64,000 nucleotides of DNA from Clostridia bacterium. Lineage in GTDB: Bacteria > Bacillota > Clostridia > Christensenellales > Aristaeellaceae. Below, one piece after another: positions 38,101 through 44,475 of the stretch. The first letter of the stretch is position 1; each line of letters begins with the position of its first letter. A program made the translations under genes and the position numbers. The notes below the pieces were generated by a model, which worked only from the letters and a program-made list of their open reading frames with translations, was not told where the DNA came from and ran no database searches. Location: positions 62,001 through 126,000 of the forward strand of contig JAFRBK010000027.1 of NCBI GenBank assembly GCA_017404985.1, given 5' to 3'.

Positions 38101-41100
38101 GTAAGGTCACCATAACAATTACCAACGGTGTATCTGAAACTGTGGAAGTCAAAAACCTATTGCCGGGAACATATACTGTTACCGAAGCCGCCGAAAACAC
38201 GCACGGTACCGGTCTGATTGATGCAGCGATCGGGACTGAGGAAGAAGCCACCGGCGAGGACGAGCCTGAAGAAGGTGATACCACTTCTGACGTTGGCGAT
38301 GATACCACGAGCGGTGAAGATGCCGGCAGTGAGACACCTGGCAGTGGTGATACAGCCGGTAGCGATGCTGCCAGTGAACCTGCTGTTGCTCCGAGCAGAA
38401 CCATTACGCTTACAGTTGTCGGCGGTGAAACCGGTGATGATGTGGCTCCTGCCGGATGCGTGACGTTCACGAACGATTATTCCATCAGGAATATCGTGGT
38501 CAGCAAGGCATGGAGTAACGATAATGACACTTCCTGGCCGATGAATATCTACTCTGTTGTTGTTGGACTGTATGTTGGGGATAATCCGGTTCAGAAGAAT
38601 AATGCTGACTATACTCTCGAACTGACCAACGGGCTCGCTGAAGAAAATAGGACCTTCACGGAACTGCCTGTATATGATAATACCGGCAAGGAAATTGAAT
38701 ACAGCGTGAAGGAACTCGGCGTGCGCCTGACTGACGGTGCGGAGATTACGCCGGTCACAGGAACCAATCTGACACTGACAAGCGGGTCAGACACGGTGAT
38801 CTGGCAGGTGGCGAACGGAGCGGTCGAAAACGGCGCCGCAACAATAACAAACTCTACCGGCCGCCTGGATGTTGTTCACGTGATTAAGAATTGGACAGAT
38901 GCTTACGGCAATCCTGTGAATGAACTGGGTGGAGATGTGCATATTCAGTTGATTCGCAAGCAACCTAACAAAGTACTTGCCGACCAGGACATCGAACCCG
39001 GCAAGACATACGTTTTCACGATTGACGATTACAGCAAGTATCCGAATGCTGAGTATTATGTCGTTGAAACGGATCATAAGTACGGTGACCGCTTCAGTAC
39101 GTACTTTGAGACAATTTACTATCATCAGGAACTTGGAGAGACGGAACGCAGCCGCGGAATGAACTACAATACGCCCAACGAAAGCACGGTACATGCAGGT
39201 GGAACACTGTATATTGATAATGCTCTAAAACGTTCTGGTGCGCAGACCGTGTTCCATAAAAAGTGGATCGTGTTCGGAAGCGTCAATGGAAATTTCAACA
39301 ACGGAGAATTCTATTTCGGCCAGCTGGATGGTGAAGACACAAGTGGAACGGCCAAATACCAAAGCAGTATGCAGCTGGACGTTCAGTTCCTTTGCGACAT
39401 CTATGATGCTCAAACTGGCCAACTGATTAAGCCGGATCAGATTGCTGCCAGAGACTATAACAGGGCTGCGAGGGGAATCACACAATACGCAGATGATTCG
39501 TCCCTGATTCGTGTCTGGTTTGCAACAACGGAACATCCAGCAGAATACCTTGTTTTGACAAATGAAATCACGAAGGACGGAAAGGACTTGCGCCTGTACT
39601 ATGTTGGGAATGGTTCCGACTGGAAATGGGGCTTCCTGGAAAACAGCGGATCCGGTCAGGCAGGTATTGGATACGACGGAAGGCTACCGATGTACGGATA
39701 TCTGCAGGACGATAATGGAAATGCCATTCTGGATTCGGATGGTAAAGCACGACTTGTTACGTATAAGTATTACTTTAAGGAAATTCGTATCTACGACGGA
39801 TCTAAACACACGGTTGACGGGGTTAGCTACAATTGGCAGAATCCTGAGGAAGTGACAGATAAGTGGTGGAAGATTAACGATAAACCTGAAGGTGTTGAAT
39901 CGCTGATCGAGAACCGTCCGTTGGGTCTGCCTGTTGTTAAGTCATGGGAAGGCATGCCGGGTTCTGGTAGGACGGCTGTTATGACGAAGGAAGAACTGTA
40001 TGAGTTTGATAAAATCGGTGTAACTCTATATGGCCGGACTACGATGAATGGAACTCAATATACATGGATACAAGATTCTCTGATCCTTTATCGTGACAGC
40101 GGTTGGTCTGATACTTTCAAGAATCTTGAACGCCATGTAGAAAACAAGACTGTTAACTTAGTTGGTGGCGGTACAGCAGTTGTAACAGGTGATGTTGTAT
40201 ACGGACTGACTGAGGATCTAAATCCTTGGACATATGCAGGAAGGTTCTATATTACAACAGATACGACAACCGGCGAACAGGTTGGCAATCTGGTAAATAT
40301 TGTGACACCAGAAGGGAAGATCCGGATCAAGAAATCCTGGAAAGACGATGAGGATTATGGGAATACGGGTGTACTGCTGAAACTGTACTACTTCAAAAAC
40401 GACAATGAAACTGTTGATTTTACTCCTGACTTGGTACGCACACCTACTGCCTATGGCTTGAATGCGGAACAGTTCAGAGCGTTGAATGGGACATCCTACC
40501 TGTATGTGAAAAAGGACGCAACTGAGGCCTGGACACTTGAAATTGACGGCCTGCATTCCAAAATCGTAACACATTCCAATCAAACGTCTGATTGCTACTA
40601 TTTCATTCAGGAAGTTGGCTATGTAGATTCTTACGGAATTGCTCACGTGATTCCCGATGAATGGAATGTGGTGTACTCCGGTGAGAAGACCCAGACGAAG
40701 AATTATGATGGTAACCAGATTCCTGCAGCACTTCCTCAGGAAGAAGCCGGATCTGTTCCAACCCTGAAGGTTGAAAACGAGGCTTCGGAAATTCCTGGCA
40801 CGTTGACTGTAACCAAGACCGTGAGCGGAGATTACACTACGGGAGAAAACGAGATTTTCGAATTCACTGTAAAGGTTGGCAACGAGTTTGTTGCAGCTGT
40901 ACAGCAGGATGATCAGACTATATATGTATTCTCCGAGCTTACAGAAACAGAGAAGAAATATAGCGTGAAGAAGGATCAGACCATCACCTTTGTGAATCTG
41001 CCGGATGGAGCTTATACGGTGACTGAAGACGAAGAAGACGCAGCCAGGACGGGCTATAAGCTGACAACCACCTATCAGATTGGAGGAGAAACTGCTTCGA

Positions 41101-41669
41101 CTACACCTGCGGCGGCGATTGTAACCGCAGGAACAACTACAGCGGTTACAATCAACAATGAATATGCTCTCGGTGAGGTTCAGGTAAGTAAGGTATTCAG
41201 AGATCTGCCTGAAAGCGCAACATTGAATGATTTCGTGATTACGGCAAGCTGGACTGTGGAAGGACAGGCACCGGAGACACGGACACTGTCCAGGACAGGC
41301 AATCTACCCGCAGATGTGACCAGAACCGGTGACGGAACAGAAGGCAGCCCCTATATTTGGACAATTTCCGGGCTTCCAATCGGCACAGAAGTCAAATTCG
41401 TGGAAACTGGATACGACGGTGTTGCCGGGTATATCTGGTCCGGTACAGTGAACGGAGAAGTACCGGAAAACGGGATAATGGAGGGAACGGCTACTGTATC
41501 CGATATTGAGACGGCTAAGGTTGCCTTTGTCAACATCTACACCGCAGGTGTGGAGCTTCCTTCCACCGGCGGATCCGGTACCCTGATCTACACGGTTGCG
41601 GGCCTGGCACTGATCACTCTGGCGGGCGTGCTGCTGACCACCCGGAAACGGAGAAACAACGAGGGTTGA
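29112..41669 (+). CDS. Giant LPSTG-anchored pilus adhesin A (4,185 residues)
   Basis: Signal peptide residues 1-35, containing LSSC (Cys31), a possible lipobox. Residues 73-102 are five DPDATx repeats. N-terminal modules (about 257-975) are shared with adhesin B, including two copies of the YEMLGNSEILLSKLLEVLE-type module. Residues about 976-1270 have InlB-like repeats, and about 1463-1580 a fibro-slime/PA14-like region (RFSGDDDVWVVVDG, LGGVHG). Then follow many SpaA/CnaB-type isopeptide domains, for example IIKKDAATGTGLGGAEFGI with E-box YLKELTAPSG. The end is LPSTGG (41556-41573), a hydrophobic span and KRRNN. The ATG at 29112 has AAAGGA 9 bases upstream and matches the start of adhesin B; an earlier in-frame ATG (29076) is not conserved. 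Base composition drops toward AT from about 32000, unlike the N-terminal part. Probable tip or stalk adhesin; ligand unknown. Confidence 0.92.
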   Translation: MKRSERKNLNQISGRRITALLAAVAMLLSSCGSLAEYHSSTWESKPLLVSESYKLPLEEVDDDGVQTEPEDGDPDATADPDATVDPDATPDPDAAPDPDASAEPEETEEPTPEPEPTEDLSALYPAGTLTYAGNGYSLTATFPTEARIPAGSSLGATEPDELAFYEYIDALQNRLNSQNPDAPWQDFISDVIFLNPVFTDAEGNTVIPENGVVLTVQYDGAPAQIYRLGGRTEELAEDANTAEINDYTVGMIAIFHTEKTQVGYDVLEYRGNDYKVTVGYAPDAGFPADVQLKVREIMPGTAEYRQYNNQTEAMLDENWEQVEEFARYFDITFENGAGEKIEPKAYIDVEILFDDVIDVAEESIDVQAIHFNEETGIEVIKSETDSNEAAANNSDAIDTVSFSSDTFSVYAVVRTSKMTEKFITKRGWTYQITVTYGEEAQIPSDAKLQIREILPGTEEYELYRSQTAAALESDDVQTPGMFDITIVDGEGNEVEPKAPVDVNITLLRTTINQAEELHVVHFKEEATTTAEEGKAESEILENDVDGNSVTFKTGSFSVYVLAYTVNFEYMGRSYEMLGNSEILLSKLLEVLETGVTLSDITGVSYTGTSVELTETDNNDCLIKIIPNADEQSVLTINTADKVIEIEVAATGKESVDLGDAVISSADGVYLPNDATGSIEYAGAHEEVISLIQESTAEAAAAEPAAEPETTEQAEAPALEPAEQAEALADAEEKNEEKKTEETATASQTFYQVYDINLENVDAENYESGFQVEMKLSEEVQGNDIHLYHVHDGQVTEITEFELVGDSLSFVTENFSYFVLSYTVDFHYEGIDYSIEGNSQILLSELIQILNIRVDKHESDEEVRPDADTDSEKEGEEKKGTENEEKGETEAEEKDTTEGELLNVVDVASVTFTNEHLVSVEEVNGIISYNGSENVDVGEKDFLLTSLEPFTSDEKLTITLTDGTVIVVGVTDAQNPPHYTVMVNDNNAGYVTIRQGTGSSATYTDYSSYTEDTSLYDAGYAFYNAVPANSKDGYDFQYWIRDDGAAPVVISNNQLRGTNGATTYNVLDRDTTYVAFFAPTGKKIVRVNWPASGGGVGVKEGGPAPRSVTTPTNYQFLYYYTSDNVTITATSYDNYVFVGWYDGDTLVSTSSELDVKTLKANYSLTPVFEPDEGHRDYYHVWFDGSNGLYGGDMSSARTLYSYISGGTVVGSTSTYQAVDKNNNTINLPTSAELPANAAKTHYELQGWYDIYNKQYYSKGAQVKITADSVFYADWFPTSYNFGGGDAINSTDTSSFITTYVYDYNNLFNMESIKLTSNSQINSAGNYEYWEMNGNSTDFIFMTAHTGSGRSINPYNRASEGWNCNQDSRTTDLYGSVAPISRLFSTSSNILGQRYVGQGNYLYTYDASTGYYYYDSSRNAASYSNGRFYVHSYTNQTSANGSSDDFLPFNSGSGTFNEDDGSTNYWFGMQSKINFFLPNNTGYVDEDGKTGNRSIKGDEMVYRFSGDDDVWVVVDGNQLLLDLGGVHGKISGEINFSTGVVKVGTQTSTFSLPWGEHTLTLYYLERGTSQSNCSIYFNIAPKYNLRIIKKDAATGTGLGGAEFGIYSDPECTQSANLQGLYDNTAHETFTTGDDGLKHCKGLIAGHTYYLKELTAPSGYPDVLDQIITLILKSDGSARVETTSGISASVSTSAFDHMIILSAYNTENPIKVKLRKYVPASNSPSTKVRNIQGIRFKIYPTLEDYQNKTNAIDLGATDVYFDEETNEYITDSVGKFYEGTINPGTYYLEETQVPYGIVKQTSVIKITIGYDKQQQKVYYSINDGNKIYKNSSNDYNDIEIPNEIATGSVSITKTWFDDTGATAVLLTMGRIANNVDDGAIDPSAFTVSGGDVYTYNNVKYIRIQKNGTTWPTVTVSGLPMLKAVRDSSAEAVYEYHYYVTEFAYINASNQVVETTSDDFGWTPIYSGTNSTELLDKVTVLAKAATDTPDQLTVNNSETVETVDIGVSKLWRNNNGTDMTEGMPASATFKLKRYYTYEAQSSSGNNGGGETGTCTVYLKSQDGIITYDTKTNVPIGSTITFSVVIRSWHATEGEKLTFSAGSVTGELTLANVVEDRTYTSIAIPVNGNLTINLQKKGNTEINQWNSNPGDSFKTTPYINEPITASGTSNNTETVITTIEDEAFNSSNQTLTLPISGNWFGSFTNLPKKGTVTIGGEEKEVYYYYHVEEQGVNTALWTVTDENNAGLNESGTITVTNTSTLIPTGSVKLNKTFTGVAASQIPTSYQITATWNGHDYVLPRSYPAGFILGEGNLDNYPVDTGFGATLYGPYTKEYWEACGNTEEINAKPDYSWVIDGLPVGTVVSFNEQNGDIDGKDWTATVVNGDGSTAEGKTATATSSETQQTAAFTNAYTNVGTLTLNKTVDANSDEPVNGDMTKTNGYYTFTITGPTNPVTEEAYSKVVTIKAVTSGSSTVYTYIVSDDILVDASKNLWNDANAAAVPAAGVALTELEIGTYEIVEAEPVLMNALDADTGMYLQNIEVEGGGEGTTANKAERKATVVISADTTIEAPSATFNNIIEPNIISVDKLVLDINDSSINSNASSVLDYTWGYSADYDVNDEVPFRVDINLPSEAYRSESTYTLAINDVMENMTYSSGRVYAYVKSDSESTGTWYDVTDCFTMPSAGVSTIEISKNLKDVSTNKKVSDWSNVDTHNKLYPYTYPVPVAEGDSFDSNDIRVLEFRYKAILTENAEIGKNGNDNTVTVTYTAGSGIEGTKTAKNRVYTYQLKVNKQDHESQALEGASFQLYKKYNNAASVLGAKANDTASITSNGISIHDNDRLDGITLDLEPLNGKTSGDFFYVGDATVSGAVFTWDRIDDGVYMLIETEAPEGFILPATPTLITVTVNHDETNKALPAISGSVSTWPTEVSADFDGSKDLYPCVVTLTNEPLGSLKITKKVTVNGVAWTNSSESPADGTYTFVIKDENDEAAEGMVDDTPLVEGKVTITITNGVSETVEVKNLLPGTYTVTEAAENTHGTGLIDAAIGTEEEATGEDEPEEGDTTSDVGDDTTSGEDAGSETPGSGDTAGSDAASEPAVAPSRTITLTVVGGETGDDVAPAGCVTFTNDYSIRNIVVSKAWSNDNDTSWPMNIYSVVVGLYVGDNPVQKNNADYTLELTNGLAEENRTFTELPVYDNTGKEIEYSVKELGVRLTDGAEITPVTGTNLTLTSGSDTVIWQVANGAVENGAATITNSTGRLDVVHVIKNWTDAYGNPVNELGGDVHIQLIRKQPNKVLADQDIEPGKTYVFTIDDYSKYPNAEYYVVETDHKYGDRFSTYFETIYYHQELGETERSRGMNYNTPNESTVHAGGTLYIDNALKRSGAQTVFHKKWIVFGSVNGNFNNGEFYFGQLDGEDTSGTAKYQSSMQLDVQFLCDIYDAQTGQLIKPDQIAARDYNRAARGITQYADDSSLIRVWFATTEHPAEYLVLTNEITKDGKDLRLYYVGNGSDWKWGFLENSGSGQAGIGYDGRLPMYGYLQDDNGNAILDSDGKARLVTYKYYFKEIRIYDGSKHTVDGVSYNWQNPEEVTDKWWKINDKPEGVESLIENRPLGLPVVKSWEGMPGSGRTAVMTKEELYEFDKIGVTLYGRTTMNGTQYTWIQDSLILYRDSGWSDTFKNLERHVENKTVNLVGGGTAVVTGDVVYGLTEDLNPWTYAGRFYITTDTTTGEQVGNLVNIVTPEGKIRIKKSWKDDEDYGNTGVLLKLYYFKNDNETVDFTPDLVRTPTAYGLNAEQFRALNGTSYLYVKKDATEAWTLEIDGLHSKIVTHSNQTSDCYYFIQEVGYVDSYGIAHVIPDEWNVVYSGEKTQTKNYDGNQIPAALPQEEAGSVPTLKVENEASEIPGTLTVTKTVSGDYTTGENEIFEFTVKVGNEFVAAVQQDDQTIYVFSELTETEKKYSVKKDQTITFVNLPDGAYTVTEDEEDAARTGYKLTTTYQIGGETASTTPAAAIVTAGTTTAVTINNEYALGEVQVSKVFRDLPESATLNDFVITASWTVEGQAPETRTLSRTGNLPADVTRTGDGTEGSPYIWTISGLPIGTEVKFVETGYDGVAGYIWSGTVNGEVPENGIMEGTATVSDIETAKVAFVNIYTAGVELPSTGGSGTLIYTVAGLALITLAGVLLTTRKRRNNEG
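29328..29417 (+). repeat. Five 18-bp tandem repeats (DPDATx)
   Basis: In-frame 18-base units encode DPDATA, DPDATV, DPDATP, DPDAAP and DPDASA just after the signal peptide. The paralogous adhesin has six units at 53086-53193, so the copy number varies. Confidence 0.85.
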
Positions 41670-41694
41670 AAAAAGAAGCATAATTCGGTACAAT
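41666..41694 (+). promoter_or_regulatory. Internal promoter at the adhesin A stop codon
   Basis: TTGAAA (41666-41671) overlaps the TGA stop; a 17-base spacer is followed by TACAAT (41689-41694). It could drive the following genes independently of the 12.6-kb adhesin gene. Confidence 0.65.
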
Positions 41695-41769
41695 AATTTG
41701 TTGGGCAATACCGGACGATGAAACGCTGAGACATTCTCAGGAAGTCTTTCGGAAGCGGGGAGTGAGACG

Positions 41770-42432
41770 ATGGAGATCTATCATCCCAAAGACGAAGAGC
41801 TGCTGCGGGAAATGAAGCGTGTTCGTCGTGTCGCGAAACGGAAGCGCTGGCTGTGGGGAACCCTGATTTTCATGATGCTTGGTGCGCTTTTCGGATGGTT
41901 TGTCTTCAGCAAGTACCTGACTCTGGCCACCATGCACGGAAGCGCCATGGGCAGCACGCTGCCGGACGGCAGCCTGGTGGTGGTCTACCGGGATGACGCC
42001 CATGAATACCAGCGGGGCGACATCATCCTGTACGAAACCGACACGGGATATAAGATGAAGCGAGTGACCGCCGTGGCCGGCGAACGCGTGGTCGTCAACC
42101 CGGTGGGCACCACCCGCGTCAACGGCGAGGACGAGGAGGAATCCTACCTGACCGGCCGAAGCGCGGATGCAGGCCTGAAGGCAAAGCGCCTGACGGTCGA
42201 GAACCAGCAATTGTTTGTGGAGGGAGACCAGCGGAGCCTTTCCGTGGACTGCCGGTATCCGGATGTGGAACCGATCGACCAGGAGAAGGTGGTCGGTCGG
42301 GCCGTGCTGACCGTGTGGCCCCTATACAACATCCAGACGCTGACGCCGGCCGGACGGGTCGACGTGCCCAGGCAGGCAACGGACAAAACCGCTGCCCAGA
42401 CTGACGGCACCACGCAGGAGGGCACGCCATGA
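41770..42432 (+). CDS. Signal peptidase I homologue lacking the catalytic serine
   Basis: A 220-residue protein with one N-terminal membrane span (about residues 27-47) and the S26 peptidase fold. Active enzymes read GxSMxPTL; here residues 57-64 are GSAMGSTL, so Ala59 stands where the catalytic Ser should be. The general-base Lys is kept (Lys97 in KMKRVTAVAGE). Ser58 is next to it but out of register. Known precedent: the pilus-island SipA of Streptococcus pyogenes lacks catalytic residues and works as a pilus assembly factor. A non-catalytic chaperone role is the likeliest reading. Its stop overlaps the start of the pseudo-sortase gene (ATGA), so both are made together. Confidence 0.85.
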   Translation: MEIYHPKDEELLREMKRVRRVAKRKRWLWGTLIFMMLGALFGWFVFSKYLTLATMHGSAMGSTLPDGSLVVVYRDDAHEYQRGDIILYETDTGYKMKRVTAVAGERVVVNPVGTTRVNGEDEEESYLTGRSADAGLKAKRLTVENQQLFVEGDQRSLSVDCRYPDVEPIDQEKVVGRAVLTVWPLYNIQTLTPAGRVDVPRQATDKTAAQTDGTTQEGTP

Positions 42433-43448
42433 AGAAATTTCTGATTGTGCTGGCTATTCTGCTGGTGATTGCAGCCGGGGTTGGGTACCTGGTTTATCCG
42501 GTAGTTTCCAATCAGGTGGCCAAGGGGAATGACGCCGCCCTGATCCGGGACTACCACAAAACGGTCAAAGCCATGGACAGCGCGGCGATTAACGAAGAGC
42601 TGCAAAAGGCGGTCACCTATAACAACGAGCTCAACGAAGGGGAAGACAAGAAGTTCGAAGTCGGGAATCCCTTCGCTGCATCCATTAACCCAGGAACCCA
42701 TTATTATGAGAGCATCCTGAGCTTCTCGAACGGGATCATCGGGGAGATGGGCATTCCGGCGATCAGCGTGGCGCTGCCGATTTACCACTCCACGATGGCC
42801 AACCGGGGGACAAATACCTTGGTTCACCAGGAAACCACGCACCTGCCCACCGGCACAGGCGGAACCCAGACGGTGCTGGCCGGGCCCGGTATTCAACCGG
42901 CAGAAGGCTTCTTCGGGCAGATCGGGCTGACGGACGAGCGGATGCTGGAAGACCTGGACCGGGTCATTCCCGGAAACCTGATCTATCTCAACATCCTGGA
43001 TCGGACCTTCGCTTACCTGGTGGACGATGTGAAAAACTTGTCCACGAGCGGGCTGGCCAGCCTGGACCTTTCTCCCGTCGAGGGGGAAGACCGGCTGACC
43101 GTGATGACCGAGAAGAAGGGACATCTGGTGCTGGTCCAGGCCCGGCGGGTGGCTGTATCCGATATCCAGGAACTGCTGGAGCATCAGGACCAGGGAACGA
43201 TCCCGCCGAGCTGGGAAATCATCATGATTCTGGGGTTGCCGGTGCTGCTGCTGGGATTTGTGATCCTGGCCATTATCGGGCGGATCAAGCGGAGAAAGTA
43301 CATGCTGCCGACGGAAGGCAGAGACAAGAAAAAACAGGAACCTGTATTCCCCGAGGACGGGGACGAACCCAAACCTACGGATGACAAGAACAAAGAAACC
43401 GAAGCCACCGCCGCCGAGACGGACGGGACAGAAGGGAAAAGGGATTGA
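42429..43448 (+). CDS. Cysteine-free sortase homologue (pseudo-sortase)
   Basis: A 339-residue protein with class C sortase layout: N-terminal membrane span (residues 3-24), the sortase barrel starting at GEMGIPAISVALPIYHST, a second membrane span (about 263-288) and a charged tail. All three catalytic residues are replaced: the His of SGHRG is Pro153 (LAGPGIQ), the Cys of TCTPYG is Glu228 (MTEKKG) and the Arg of HRLL is Leu233 (HLVL). There is no Cys anywhere in the protein. The rest of the fold, the length and the reading frame are kept, which argues against simple decay. Translationally coupled to the inactive signal peptidase homologue. Probable scaffold or substrate-binding partner in pilus assembly. 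Confidence 0.85.
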   Translation: MKKFLIVLAILLVIAAGVGYLVYPVVSNQVAKGNDAALIRDYHKTVKAMDSAAINEELQKAVTYNNELNEGEDKKFEVGNPFAASINPGTHYYESILSFSNGIIGEMGIPAISVALPIYHSTMANRGTNTLVHQETTHLPTGTGGTQTVLAGPGIQPAEGFFGQIGLTDERMLEDLDRVIPGNLIYLNILDRTFAYLVDDVKNLSTSGLASLDLSPVEGEDRLTVMTEKKGHLVLVQARRVAVSDIQELLEHQDQGTIPPSWEIIMILGLPVLLLGFVILAIIGRIKRRKYMLPTEGRDKKKQEPVFPEDGDEPKPTDDKNKETEATAAETDGTEGKRD

Positions 43449-43453
43449 GCGCC

Positions 43454-44443
43454 ATGAAAAAGAACACACTGAGGCATCTGAGCCGGATAATGGCTGCTGT
43501 ACTGCTGGCAAGCCTTGTGCTGAGCCTGTGGGGGACAGCTATGTCTGATGGAGACGGAACTTTGACGGTCAAAATCGGGTCCGGCAACAACATTCTCCCA
43601 AAGGATGAGATTCGGATTTCGATTTACCAGATCGGCGTGGAGGACAACACCTCGCCCAGTTACTGGCGGATTTCGGATATCTTCAGCGGAATCAAGATCG
43701 TGGAAGCAAAGACATCCGCTGAGATTGACGCGGCGGCCAACCAGGTGGCAGCAATCCTGCACAGCCGGAATTCCAGCGCCAGGGCCAGCGGCACACCGAA
43801 TGGGGACGGTGTGATCCGATTCACCGGGCTGGAACATGGCGTATACTACGGCGAAGTAAGCAAGGGACCGGAAGGGCTTGCTGCGCAGAACTTCATCGTC
43901 ACAATTCCGGACCTGAACATCCAACCGGTTTCCTATGACGCTACAGTGGTCATGAAGTACAACTTCGTTCCGACGCCGACGCCTACGCCGGAACCGACAC
44001 CAGAACCGACGCCATCACCGACGCCGACCCCAACGCCGGAAGCCCCGCCGCCTCCTCCCAACGTTACGGCGACTCCGACGGTGACTCCGGACTGGTTCAA
44101 TCCGACCCCCTCGCCGGTTGTGACGAATACGCCTGAACCTACCATGCCACCTCATCCCTACACCCTGACGATCTATTATATATATGAAGACGGATCGCAG
44201 GCATGGGAGACCTACCAGGAGGTACTGTGGCCGGGGACTGAATATGATGTCGTAAGCCCCGTGATACCGGGATACCGGGCCACTATCCTCGAAGTGCAGG
44301 GCGTGATGCCGCACCACGATATGGAATATGTCGTCATTTACATCCCGAAACAGGCAGGCAAGAACTATATCAATATGGATGACTACGAGACTGCGTTAGG
44401 CCTTGGAGATATCCAGATCCACGTCGGTGTCTGCTTCGAATAA
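43454..44443 (+). CDS. Secreted SpaA-like/MucBP-type surface protein without LPxTG
   Basis: About 329 residues. Signal peptide residues 1-29 (MKKNTLRHLSRIMAAVLLAS on). An N-terminal SpaA-like beta domain (GTLTVKIGSG to about residue 170) is followed by a Pro/Thr/Glu stalk (bases 43972-44060, PTPTPEPTPEPT type) and a C-terminal MucBP-like domain (YTLTIYYIYEDGSQAWETY). No LPxTG motif or C-terminal membrane span, so its attachment is unknown; it may be bound by the adhesins or pilus. I chose the ATG at 43454 with AAAAGGG 10 bases upstream; it begins 5 bases after the pseudo-sortase stop. A nearly identical start recurs at 63777 after adhesin B. Confidence 0.8.
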   Translation: MKKNTLRHLSRIMAAVLLASLVLSLWGTAMSDGDGTLTVKIGSGNNILPKDEIRISIYQIGVEDNTSPSYWRISDIFSGIKIVEAKTSAEIDAAANQVAAILHSRNSSARASGTPNGDGVIRFTGLEHGVYYGEVSKGPEGLAAQNFIVTIPDLNIQPVSYDATVVMKYNFVPTPTPTPEPTPEPTPSPTPTPTPEAPPPPPNVTATPTVTPDWFNPTPSPVVTNTPEPTMPPHPYTLTIYYIYEDGSQAWETYQEVLWPGTEYDVVSPVIPGYRATILEVQGVMPHHDMEYVVIYIPKQAGKNYINMDDYETALGLGDIQIHVGVCFE

Positions 44444-44475
44444 AACAGGCTGCGTTAACCGGAAAGGACATGCCT

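Noticed and set aside
41770-42432. Treating this gene as an ordinary active signal peptidase I
   Set aside because: The nucleophile position is Ala59 in GSAMGSTL, unlike GTSMQPGF of the intact enzyme at 47160-47750.
42429-43448. Treating the second sortase-like gene as a decaying pseudogene
   Set aside because: The frame is intact over 339 codons, membrane spans and barrel are kept, and translation is coupled to the upstream gene; only active-site residues are replaced.
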